Shown here: positions 29,196-41,800 of the stretch, in pieces
How the letters are laid out: every line of letters begins with the position of its first letter
Position numbering within the stretch: position 1 is the stretch's first letter
Source: Chiridota heheva
Lineage: Eukaryota; Echinodermata; Holothuroidea; Apodida; Chiridotidae
Reading direction: 5' to 3'
NCBI GenBank assembly: GCA_020152595.1
Contig: JAIGNY010001587.1
Span: 2,729,501-2,793,500 of the forward strand
DNA length: 64,000 bases
Made by a program: the position numbers and the translations under genes
Notes under the pieces: model-generated
Told to the model about the DNA's origin: nothing
Database searches by the model: none
The model's input: only the letters and a program-made list of their open reading frames with translations

Positions 29196-29692
29196 ACTCT
29201 GATTTATTTGAATTTTTGTTGTATCCTTGTATGAGTTTGAAACCACGTTATAAATCCAGAGTTTTATTTACCAGTTGTTTCGCCTATTTATTTTCTTTAG
29301 TTTTCTGCTTTCCTGATCGCCCAATACCTTGGACCAATGATCCCGCCCCCTGTGTTCTTGCTCGCCACGTTTCAATATTAACATTTTTGACAATTTAGGC
29401 AATCGTCTGTGGAGCTAGACAGTAGACATGATTTAGGTGCCACGGCTTTTGTTGAAGAACTGAGACTCTGGTTTCCCTTCCCCGCGGAGTTCCGCAGCAA
29501 TGGGTAACAATGGAGAATTATATAGGTACTATTCAAGCAAAACATGTTTTTTTTACATATTTTTTAGGTTGGCATACAGTGTGATGTGCAAATATCTTTG
29601 TACCACCATCACCTGACCGAGGTGTTACATCACATGTCAGTGTAGTATTTTGGTTGATCAAGCTCACTTGAACTTGAAGTTGAAGTTAAAAG
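29196..29692. other. DPH5 upstream region
   Basis: About 500 bp between the I-clade LINE end and the DPH5 ATG. The promoter and 5' UTR must lie here or further upstream. I see no TATA box or CpG island that can be assigned. Confidence 0.45.
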
Positions 29693-29827
29693 ATGTTTTA
29701 TTTTATTGGGCTTGGCCTAGGAGGCGTTCAAGATATAACAGTACGTGGCCTTGATGTTGTCAAGAGATCGTCAAGGGTCTACCTGGAGGCGTACACTTCC
29801 ATTCTTACAGATGGAAAAGCTGCTTTG
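29693..29827 (+). CDS. DPH5: DPH5 coding exon 1
   Basis: The ATG opens 45 whole codons encoding the glycine-rich GLGLGG loop and a [20 protein letters not shown] segment, ending in GKAAL. The donor is TTG|GTAAGC, phase 0. No in-frame upstream ATG was chosen because the family begins exactly at this M-[FL]-Y-[FL]-IGLGLG start. Confidence 0.95.
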
Positions 29828-32800
29828 GTAAGCATGCCTGAAGTTAAAGTTTAGGCCTAACTAACGTTAACGCACTAACGTAGCCTTACGTTAGCCTAAA
29901 CTTTAGTCACATATGAATCGGTTAAGTCGGCAAAAATTCTTCAAGAGGACATGAACGCCAACCGAGCGTAAAAAGTATGAGTAAAAAATAAAAAAAATAA
30001 AAACTAGTTAGCAATACAAGTGTTAGTAAGTTCAGCTTTGAAACAGTTGAGACTTGGTGCATGTACATTGTCTGGCGGTAAAGCATTCCAATCCTTTTAG
30101 TGTGTGAAGGAAGAAAGAGTGTTTATATACATTCTTTTTAGCATAGGGAACCTGGAAATTAGGGTCATGATTATTTCTTGTTTTAGTTCTTACGGCAGGT
30201 ATAAGTACATCTTTATTGATGGCGGCAAGACTTTTATTGATTTTATATAGCATATGCCTAGCCGGGTGTTGTATCTTCTTTTTTTTTTAGCAGTGGCCAA
30301 TCTAATTTATGAAGCATGTTTTTTACACTAGATTTATAAGAGTAGTCTGCCATACAGAACCTGCCTGCTCTCCTTTAAATAGATTCAAGTTTATCGCACT
30401 GGTGATGGGAGTCCCAGACTGCTGATGCGTACTCAAGTACCGGCCTGACTAGAGCTTTATAAGCAGTGGATTTAGCGTCGGTAGGACAGTTTGAGAGGTT
30501 ACGTTTTAATAGGCTAAGTACAGAGTTAGCTTTCTTGGTTATGTTATGGATATGTTTATCCCATCTTAGTTTATTATCAATTTTAACACCTAGGTATGGA
30601 TGGGAGTTGACATATTTTAGTGGATGGTTGCATAAGGTATAAATAGGTGATTTAAAGCATTTCTTAGAGGAAATTGACAAGATGTAGCATTTAGAGGGAT
30701 TAGAATTCATTTGCCATTTGTTTTGCCATTGTTCAAGTTTGTTAAGATCATCTTGGAGGAGTTGCTGCTCAGAGGGGTTATCAATTGTTCTGTACACAAG
30801 GCAGTCATCAGCAAACAGTCTAACTGTGCTGTTTATATTATCAGGGATGTCATTTACATATAAAAGGAAAAGTAATGGACCCAAGACAGTACCTTGTGGT
30901 ACCCCGGATAAAACCTGTTTAGAATCAGAGATTTCACCATCACAGACAACACGCTGGATGCTGTTATTGAGAAATGATGCAAACCAGGCCAGGAGATTTC
31001 CATCAATGCCATAGGCGGAAAGTTTGGATAACAGGCGCTGGTGTGGGACTTTATCAAAGGCTTTTGAGAAGTCAAGAATAGCCATAGAGACGTTACTGTT
31101 TTGGTCAATTTGTTTAGAGATATCATTTGTTGTTAAGAGGAGTTGTGTTTCAGTCGATCTTTTTGCACGGAAGCCATGTTGGCCAAACGTTGATTTTCAC
31201 TGTGCAGGCGTTAATTTGTAAAGTAATATGATTTTCTGAGATAAAAAAAATCAGTCGAAAGAAGGGAATAATTCAAACTAGAACATTTGTGAGGGAAATT
31301 TACCTTTTAAGTGGCTAGTTACTTGCCTAGGCTTAACGTTAACAGTACTTACCACTTTTGCGAATAATCTAATACTTATTCCGAACACACAAACATAATA
31401 TAACAAGATGACGGGCTAAGAAGGGTGAGTCACCCCACAAAAAGCCCAAACTAGCACCACCACTACTAAAAAAAATTAAAATAATAATAATAAAAGACTC
31501 CCAGAGTTAGTAAAGAACTTATCAGTGTTAACTTTAAAATTGTGAACAGAATTGGAGCTAACTAGGCCCACTCACTCAGGCAAACCATTCCACTAATTAA
31601 CAACTCTTGCAAAAAGCAAAAATGCCAAATATCTATCCATGAAAACTCTTTGGTCAACTTCAAACTTACCATGTGTCACATGAGGATTAGCTGAAAAATG
31701 CAAGAAATTTACAGGAAGTCCAAAGCATCACTACCAGATAGGAATTTTAAAAACCTGAATCATATTGCTATGTACTCTACTCAACTCAAGTGTGATTAAA
31801 CCAAGAATTCGCAACCTAGATTCATAAGAGAGATTTCTTACTTCGTGAATAATGCACTTGTCAGTTGTATGACTCACTCCTACTACCTCCGGCAATGTCA
31901 GTCAAAGGTGAGTCATTGACATGAAACAAGTGACTCACATGTGCGTCATTGTACCAAATTGTCAGTCACCAGAGTGACTCAGGGGTGAGTCAATTTACTT
32001 CAGACCCATTGACTTTGCACAGAGGTGAGTGATTTGGGTACGTCATTTGCACAAGAAATGTCAGTCACCTGAGGGGTGCGTCAATGTACATGTTTTGACC
32101 ACCCATTTTGGTACAATGACTCACCTTGTCCAGGGGTGTAGGGGTGAGTCACACGATTGACAAGTGCATAAGTCTTGTGGCTCTTTGCTGAACCTGCTCC
32201 AAAATGAACTTATCCTTCTCATAAAAGGAACTCCAAACCTGAAATGCATACTCAAGGTGAGGCCTGACTAACTGCTTATACAAATTAAGAACAACCTCTC
32301 TACTGGCAAGAAAAACATTTCTTTTAATTAAACCAAGCATCCTATTTGCCCTTGCAGCTGCTAAAGCACACTTTTTAGAAGGCTTCATGCTATAATCAAA
32401 AGCCAAATGCTCTGATCAAAATTAATAACATTGAATGACATCTGCCATGTTTGGGATTAAGAAACTAACTTAAATCTAGATCAGTTTGCAACAGTGAAGA
32501 ACCCCTAGCATTATCAACAAATCCTGTACAACTTAGTGTCATCAGCAAATTTGCAAATCCTGGAGCCAAGGGAAACATCAATATTATTAATGAAGATTAA
32601 AAAAAGAAGCGGACTCAATACAGAACCCTCAGGAACACACTTGTAACCTTCTTCCATGGAGATGCTTCACCATTAACAATAACTCTTTGTGACCTGTCAA
32701 TTAATTAAGAATTTATCCAACTGGCACACTTTCCCTCCACACCAAGCGCTCTTGTTTTCAACATGAGCCTGCCTAACAGAACCTTATCAAATGCTTTTTG

Positions 32801-35800
32801 GAAATCCAAATAGATAGCATCCACATGAATAGTTTACTAGTTTAGTAACATCTTTAAGAAACTCCAATAAATTAGAAACACAACAGGCTCTTAGGTAAGA
32901 ACCCATGCTGGGACAAATTCAACAAACCATTGACCAGTAAATGATCTAGTACAACATCCTTAACATTGGACTCCATGATCTTACACAACACTAGTAAGAC
33001 TCACTGGCCTATAGTTACAGGGCAAACTGGTCAATTTTTTTTGTAGGAGTGACATTAGCAATTCTCCAGTCACTAGGAATAACACCAACATCAAAGCACT
33101 TTGAAAAGATGATACTCAGGGGAACAGAAAGAACATCAGAACACTCACGTAAAAGAGGATGTATACCATCTGGACTGGGTGCTTAATTGAATTCAAACCT
33201 AGTGTTTGCACCGGGTTTAAAATTCGGACCGGGTACCCAACCTGCATTATCGGCCAGGTATCTGACGTATCGACAAAGCATTTTCAATATTTTTCACGGA
33301 AGTAGTATATGTGTTAAAATCTAACAGTGTACCTTGTAAAATCTTGTAATATTTCTTGTTTTTCAATTGCACCTTTGTTTTTGTAAATAAAGAAACAGAA
33401 TACAAATGTTTCTTGTCTCTTATATTTACCCGTCTTCATAAAATACCATGAAATAATGATATACGCACTTCCTCGTAATTTCACAAGACGGGTCACTTGT
33501 TATTTTGGAATATTAAATACACGATTCCACCTCATTAACGCTATGCTGGGAATTACTGACTGATTCCACGATTCTGTTACGTGCACGCTCAGTAACACGT
33601 AACAATTTAATGTGAACACAACTTGTGATTGGTTCAGAATAGGTGTTACAATTTTTTTCAGCAAATAGCTGACACGCTTTCAAAACAGTTTGGTAATGTA
33701 CAACCGCAATATTTTTTTCAACAGCATACTACACACACACACTGCTTGTTGTGCACTGGTTTGGATATATATTTTTTTTTTACAGCGAAGTTTAGTTAAT
33801 TTAAGTTTTGTGCTACTTGTACATGTAGTACTACTAGTGTGTATACGTAGCCACATCGATCGTTCGACATCTTTTCTGCGATCTGTGACAATATTTTGTG
33901 ATCATTTTATTGTATTGCATTGGAATAGAAAGGAAACATACACTAATACACTTTAAAATTCTTGTAAGTTAAGATTTTTTTTTTTAACATAACATTTTAA
34001 TCTGAAACAGTCTGCAATTGGTAATATTATGAAAATCCATACCTGGGTTGTATTTTCGGAACCGGGTAACAACACAATCGGTCGGGTACCGGGATATTTT
34101 AGGTACCCATGTAAACACTATTTAAACCCTTTAACTTCTTAGACACAACATCAAATGCAAAATCAACATCCTTAATGGATACTGGAGAGTATACACTAAG
34201 ATAATCCACAACATCATCAGCAAGGGACTCCTTAGTAAAAACAGACACAAAGTAGTCATTCAAAACCTGAGTCATATCCTTTCCACTATTTTATAGTAAC
34301 ACCATCATTACCCTGAAGGGTCCAAAAACCTCTAGACTGAGAGCCCAGACAGTTTATTCAGCTGAAAAGATAAAAAAGGTTTGAATGTCAGGTCATGTCC
34401 ATCTGGACCAAGGACTCACTAATCAATGTTGCTGCCAGGTCACATCCTGCACCAGTAGCCAGGGGGCACAAGACAGGGGGCCAAAAAAATGCATTTATTC
34501 AGCCGAAGAGATACACGGACAAACTTTGTTGGATTATGCTCCCAAGCGGGTACTCTTGCTGGTCATAGCCATGACAGCAACTTATGCCTGTACCAGGACC
34601 CAGACAGTAGCCTTAAAGGGGCCCAATCAGTTGGGTTATTCAGCAAAAAAGATACATGGATGAATCTTCTTCTATTGGAACCATTATACATTGGGGGTCA
34701 CATAAATACCAATGACAGTAACTTTATCCTGTACCTAGGCCCAGACAGACAGTAACTTTAAAGGGCCCCTGTCCCTCAACTTGTTTATTCAGCCGAAAAG
34801 ATACATGGATGAATCTTCTTCTATTGGAATTATTAAACATAAGGGGTCACATAAATACCAATGACAGCAACTTTATCCTGTACCTGGGCCTAGACAGTAG
34901 TCTTAAAGGACCCCTGTCCCTCAACTTGTTTATTCAGTCAAAATGATATATGGATGAATCTTCTATTGGAACCATTATACCTTGGGGTTTACATAAATCG
35001 TCCAATGACAGCAACTTTATCCTGTACCTGGGCCCAGATAGTAGCCTTAAAGAGCCCCTGTCCCTCAACTTGTTTACACAGTCAAAAAGATACATAAATA
35101 AATCTTCTTCTATTGGAACCATTATACCTTGGGGGTCACATAAATACCAATGACATCAACTTTATCCTGTACCTGGGCCCAAACAGTAGCCTAAAAGGAC
35201 CCTTGCCCCTCAACTTGTTTATTCAGCCGAAAAGATACATGGATGAATCTTCTTTTATTGGAGCCATTATACTTTGGGGGTCACATAAATATTAATGACA
35301 GCAATTTTATCCTGTACCTGGGCCCAGACAGTAGCCATAAAGGGCCCTTGTCCCTCAACTTGTTTATTCAGCCGAAAAGATACATGGGTGAATCTTCTTC
35401 TATTGAAACCATTATACCTTGGGGGTCACATAAATACCAATAACACTAACTTTATCCTGGGCACCTGTCCCTCAACTCGTTTATTTAGCCAAAAAGATAC
35501 ATGAATGAATCTTCTTTCATGGGAACCAAGGTACCTTGGGAGTCACAAAAATAGCAATGACAACAACTTTATCATGTACTGGGGCCAAGACAGGAGCCTT
35601 AAAGGGCTTCTGTCCCTATTGTTTAATCAACTGAAATATACAGGATGAATCTTTTTTCCTTTAGGTTCATTATTCCCGGAGGACACAAAAGGGTTCATGA
35701 CAGCAAGTTTATCTTGTAACGCAGCCTAGACAGTAGCCTTAGGACCTATGCATAGTGTGTTATTAAGTCGAAAAGATACATGGATCAGTTTTCTTCCATT

Positions 35801-38800
35801 TAAGGTTGTATGCATGGCTACTTTGTCCTTATTGGGTCCCAAACAGTAATCATTAAGGGTTGAGTGGCCCTAACAGATAATTGAGTTGAAGCTATACGTG
35901 GGTAATACTTTTACATTGGAACTATTGTACCATTACTGAACAAAAATACCAAATTATCTTTACCAAGACATGGTCAGAAGATACTGGAATCCTTTAAGTG
36001 TTTAACGAAGTAAATATTTTGATGAAAACAACATTCTGACAAATTACTTTAGTGGTAAAAGTTGATTCAAAGTTAATCTTTTAACTTTCAACAGTATGGT
36101 TTTTCTCACAACAGAAGAAAATAAATGCTTAAAGTGAACGTAGATGTGGACAATATTTACAACAAATTGTATGCCTGTTATAATAAAAATAAAGATCGCC
36201 CAAAGCCGGGTGGGTCAGTTTTGTTTGAAGTAACAACTCTAGATTGAATTGTTTTGTTTGCTATTGAAGAGGGGTGGGGTGGGGAAGTAGAGGGTGAAAG
36301 TGGTCAAGGCAAATCTATGAAGATAGTTTGAGATGTGCATTTTACTGGAACATCATTGAATATAGCGTGTATGTGCACTAAAATGCCATAATTACTATCT
36401 TCCTATCCAAAATTGTTGTTACTTTTCATTATTTATTTCTTCACCTGGGAGTGGTCACAACTAAAAGGCCTTATCCTATAGAGGCCAGCCTACCTAATTT
36501 ATCTTTCCCATGTAGTTGATGAATAACAGATAAGATAAATATGTAAATAAATCATAACTGTCCAAATTTTTTAAAGAGCATAAAAGATAGTAGGTAATCA
36601 GTTACCATTTTTTACAAAATTTTAAAAAGCGATGGGGGGAGGGAGGGGCAGGCGAGGGTTGATATGGGTTTCAGTTTATTTTATTTTTTGGCTATGTGCA
36701 ATATGCTCACCTATATATATGCTCACCTGGGTGAAACATATATATTTATGTGTAATTTGATATTTTTTGGTGTGGGATTCGGGGGATATGGCTCCCATGT
36801 CCCCCACACCCTCTGGCTATGCCAATGCTTGCACATACATTAGCAAATTCACTTGTCTCATTGAAAGCAACAGATTGAAAAGTTTGTTTAATCCCAATGT
36901 ATTTTAAATGAATTATCTGCCTTTGACTTAAAAACTACTATTTATATATTATCTTCAGGGACTTCGCCTGCTTAGAAAAACTGGATTGGACAAAATTGTT
37001 TGTGTGCTAATTTTCATTGACCCGTCTTGTCCGGTTTTGATAAGGGGCGATGTGAGTAACCAATAGTGTGCAACTTGCAGATTTAGAGAAATAGGTGATG
37101 ACCTTTTTTTTTTTGCTTTTCAAAATATTCGGGGCTGAATTATAAAATATGCTTTTGGTTGGTAACATCTAACCATTCGGGCAAAAGTGCTGTGCCCCCA
37201 CCCCCTCCAACCCTCAGTTCAATGACCTTTCACATGCCTATGTAAACCAGGGACCATGCACTTTGCACAATGTCGTAATCTCGTTTCCAAACTTAGGGTC
37301 ATGACTAAAAAGGCAGCTCAATGGTTTGCAACACGGACCCGTAGCCCAATATGAGGTGCGGACCTTATTTGGGTTAACTGTCTGGGCCACTGTACAGGAG
37401 GAAATTGCTGTCACTGTTGTTTTTGTAACCCCTATGTATAATGGTTCTAATAGAAGAAGATTCATCCATGTATTTTTTTGGCTAAATATTCCCCCACCCT
37501 GAGTGGGCCCCTTTAAAGCTACTGTCTGGGTCCTGGTACAGGCATGGGTTGCTGTCATGGCTATGGCCAGCATGAGTGCCCTCTTGGGAGCATAACCCAA
37601 CAAATTTTGTCTGTGTATCTCTTCAGCTGAATAGATGCATTTTATGGCCCCCTATCTTGGTACTGGATGTGACCTGGCAGCAACATTGATTAGTGAGTCC
37701 TGGGTCCAGATGGACATGACCCAACATTCAAAACTTTTTTTATCTTTTCAGCTGAATAAACTGTCTGGGCTTCCAATCTACTCCTTGGGTTTTTGTTTTC
37801 AGCGAACATAAGAGTGAAATGACTAAGATTAATCTTAACCTCTTATGACAAAAAGCACTTTAGTATCTCTTATCAAACCCTTTGTGTTCTTTTTATGCTC
37901 CTTATACCTAGCAAGCTCTGAAGGACACCCACTGTTTTGAGAAAAACACCACAACCTTTCCTTTTTCCGAACAGCCCACAAAACCTCCAAAGACATCCAC
38001 ACTGGCCAATTACGCCTACATACTTTCTTTAATGGGACAAAGCTTTTCACACCCTCCAAAACTTTAGTTTGGAAAACATCACATGATTTAGAAGGATCTA
38101 AGTCACAGAGCAAAGAAATCCAATCGAATGACAGATTATCCTGAAGTGCAACAAAGTCAGCATTCTTAGAATCTAAAACCAGTTTATTAGCTGGAGAAAC
38201 CTTTGTGAAACGATACAGATCAAAACTAATGAGGTCATGATCACTACACCCTACCTTACTGCTACTATGTAGCACATTTCTAACATACTTTCTTCACTAC
38301 TGAAAATCACTCAAGACAATAACAAGATTGAAAGTTTATTAATTAATTTGTTGATGTTTACCAAACCTTTTTCTTCAAAACAGGAAGAGTTTTACGGGAG
38401 GGAGATCATATTGGCCGATAGAGATATGGTTGAGCAGCAATCAGACGAACTATTCAGAGATGCAGATAAAGAGGACATTGCCTTTCTTGTTGTTGGTGAT
38501 CCTTTTGGGTAGGATAAATTGCTCAAGATTTTTCAAAGAATAAATGACCTTTGGGTGCAACAGCCAAATTGCTTTGTAGTCTATAATCTTTTTTTTTTTT
38601 TAAAGATATAAAAGTAGCAAAAAAAAATTGTATCAAAAGTGGATATAAATTACCCATTTCATAGCTTTTAGGAATATTAAGACATCAATATGTAAATTTG
38701 TGATGTATGTTTGGGTGGCCTTGGTATTTTCTTATTTCATTTTTGGTTTTGATGCGATAGCATAAGGAACCTATATAGGCATGCTGGCATGTGTATGTTT

Positions 38801-41800
38801 GTATGTGTATGTATGTACAGTATGTGTGTCTGTCAACAAGCTTGTAAACACGATATCTCAACTATTCAGTGGATTTATGTCATACTGGGTATATGGATGT
38901 GTTGTGGTCTGTAGATGATCCCTATTGTTTTTGGTGGTGATGTCACGAATATTAACTAGTTTGCTAGTGGGCAGGGCTAAATGTAAAATTCTGTAAACAA
39001 GCTTGTAAATGCGATATCTCAAGAACCGTGCAGTGGATTTATGTCATACTTGGTATATGGATGTGTTGTGGTCTGTAGATGATCCCTATTGTTTTTGGGT
39101 GCTGATGTCATAAGTATTAATTAGTAGGCGGGGGTAAATGTAAAATTTTGTTAAGCCTGTAAACACGAAATCTTAAGATCCTCAAAGTGGATTAATGTCA
39201 TACTTGGTATATGAATGTGTTGTGGTCTGTAGATGATCCCTATTGTTTTTGGTGCTGATATCATGAATATCTATTAGTAGGCAGGGCTAAATATAAAATT
39301 CTGTTAACATGCTTGTAAACACAAAATCTGAAGATCATTGAGGTGGATTAATGCCATACTTGGTCTGATGTACTCTAGATGATCCCTTTGCGTTTGGTGC
39401 TGATGTCATGAATATCAATGAGAAGGCAGGAATAACTGTAAAGTTTAAACAAGAAACAAACAATACAAAAGCTACAGGTTCCAGTGTGATAAATACCTAA
39501 ACATGTGAAAATAAAACACTTAAAGAAATACGATGCTTCTAATCTAAAATTACAGTAGCATCGAAACCACGAGAGATTTCTGTCTGGTTTGTTTGTCTTT
39601 TGAATGCCTTATCATAAATCTTTTGAATGGTGTAGCAAATTTAGACTTAAATGTTTTGCCATACCCCCGATGAAATTGTAGTTGCAATATGTTTTCTCAT
39701 CAGTTTTAGTGATTGGGGATTTGTAAATTAAATTTTAAGGAGACATCAAGTCTGACATCATCCTCATTTCATATTATAGAATTGAAAATTACAAATGTAC
39801 TGACCAAGTTTTATAACTCTCGAACCAATCTAACACATTTTTTGTAATCATATACTACTACTTAATAGTACCATGGGAGTTGCCATTTCAAAACATGCAG
39901 AATATGTCATCAGCCCAGCAGGATGTTGGAATGCTTTGTATTTCTTTATAATCTACCTCAAGTTTTCTAGCTAATGAATTTTTTTTTTTTTTGTAAGGGT
40001 CAAGGAAATTTTGATGTACACATGAAATTATCAAAACATGCTGTTAAAACTTTGTGTCACATCATTATAGAATAAAAACTTTAATCGCATTTTGTTTGTT
40101 TGTTTGTCATCAAGATATCTCAAGAACTGTAGATTGGATTCTGAACAAAATTGGTTTGCAGTTTTGTTACTGCCCAAGGACGAAGTGTGAAAAATTTGGG
40201 ACTTATTGGTACAGGGGAAGGGTGAGAATGGAGGGTTGAGGACATGTTTTTACCTCCTGTTTGTTTACCTATCATCAAGATATCTCAAGAACTGATAATT
40301 GTATTTGGATTAAAATTGTTGTGTGGTTTTGTTACTGTTCAAGGAAGAAGTGATTAAAATTTGAGACATTGGAACAGGGAAAGGGTGCAAATGGAGGGGT
40401 GGGGACATTTTAAGGTGAGTTTGTCTGTCATCAAGATATCTCAAGAACTGAAGATTGGATTTTGAATAAATTTTGTGTGTGGTTTTGTTACTCTTTCAGG
40501 AAGAAGTGTTTAAAATTTGGGACTAATTGGGACAGGAGAAGGCAGAAATCAAGGAGTGGGGATGTTTTAGGATAAGATCTGTCAAGACTTAAGTTGTCAA
40601 GATATAAGTTGAAACTGTCCAATGGAATTTGCTGAACAACTGACTTTGCACTCTGAATGAAGATACAAACAATCAATTTTCTGGACTCAGAGAGACTTAC
40701 ATCAAGTGTTCTCTGGAATCATTGAAAATAAAGCAATTGGTTTCTGCCATGAATAGAAAATAATGGAATGTGAATCCTGCTTGAATAGAGCTCAAACAAT
40801 CATGCTTCGCTTGAATAAAACAGAAAACAATGATACTGCCTCAGAAGAAATCCAGTCAGAAGATAATCTTGAAGTGTTTAGATTGCAAATGTTCATTACA
40901 GATCAAAACTTGGGGATGAATCTTGGTGGGCCTCTAATTTCTGAGGTAGATTATATTGGGTATGGGGATCAAACGAACTCTATAATTATTCTAGGCATGT
41001 TGGAATGCAACAGGCGGAGGTATGCCCACTAGAGAGTGTTAGTATTTTAGTTTCTTTTAATTCAATTAATTTCTTTCTTCACATTTCAGTAGAAATTGTT
41101 AAAACTCTGTAATAGACAAAAATATAAAATGTGAAACGGGGGCTCTAAAAATCCCTGATGGATTTGAAAAAATTTACATCTTGTACAGCTTTTGAATGTC
41201 AAATGTTGGGAATTAACAAACATTTCTGATCAATTGCCAGATGCATTTAAGATACTGAGCCCACCCTTCAAAGATGATTTGTTTGCTGTCCCAACTTACC
41301 AACTCAATTGTTTTTCACTTTTCTTAATTGACAATATCTTATTATATAAAGATATTCCAAAATTCTTCAAATTTACTTCTTTTTTAAAACCCTACCTATG
41401 CAACCCAACTTTTCTCAGCTAGTTGTTTTTACAGCAAACTAACGGTATGTTGTGGATGACCTGAGTGAAATTTCCTTTTATGTTTTCATGACATCCTTCA
41501 TATACGATTACATGACGTCTTCAATTACTTCACTGTTTTGTTTTGCAAAGGGCTACAACTCATACAGACTTGCTGCTAAGAGCAAAACTAGAAGGCCTGG
41601 AGTACAAGGTTATACATAATGCATCAATTCTGAATGCCATTGGATGTTGTGGTTTGCAGGTAAGGAAATACATCATTTTTACCTTTATTTTGTATCTATT
41701 TTTTCCATGAAAATTTGATTCCTCAATTATACTTTCCTTCCAAGAGATGTATCTCTGATGAATATTTTGTCAAGAGAAATATATTAGGCCTATAAAAATA

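Larger units (their letters stand above)
34343..37770. mobile_element. 3.4 kb foldback-type element with ~400-bp TIRs
   Basis: The left arm from GCCCAGACAGTTTATTCAGC (34343) is mirrored by the right arm ending GCTGAATAAACTGTCTGGGC (37770). Similarity continues about 400 bp inward, to ~34745 and ~37370. The left arm runs into a tandem array of ~145-bp units. No transposase was recognised and no clear target duplication seen. It interrupts the antisense LINE in DPH5 intron 1. Confidence 0.75.
31490..38285 (-). mobile_element. CR1/L2-like LINE remnant split by three nested DNA transposons
   Basis: Minus-strand fragments assemble in order. 38275-37775 holds the end of the endonuclease ([10 protein letters not shown]) and linker ([20 protein letters not shown]). 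34340-34129 encodes a linker with a DYFVSVFT-like block. 33191-32172 is RT, with [38 protein letters not shown] and [13 protein letters not shown]. 31852-31490 is the tail with [12 protein letters not shown]. The gaps are exactly the inserted elements at 34343-37770, 33200-34120 and 31853-32168. Multiple stops show the host LINE is dead. Confidence 0.8.
29828..38383 (+). other. DPH5: DPH5 intron 1 (8.6 kb, transposon-filled)
   Basis: Bounded by GTAAGC and AAACAG. It carries an antisense CR1-like RT fragment (29990-31200) and a second antisense LINE (31490-38285). The second LINE is interrupted by a Harbinger-like MITE, a hAT-like element and a 3.4 kb foldback element. A possible 93-bp phase-0 exon lies at 36959-37051. 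Confidence 0.85.

Noticed and set aside
30718-31221. Plus-strand ORFs in intron 1
   Set aside because: Shadows of the antisense RT coding frame.
40763-41032. 90-codon ORF in DPH5 intron 2
   Set aside because: No recognised motif, no splice-site support, and it is not part of the DPH5 reading.
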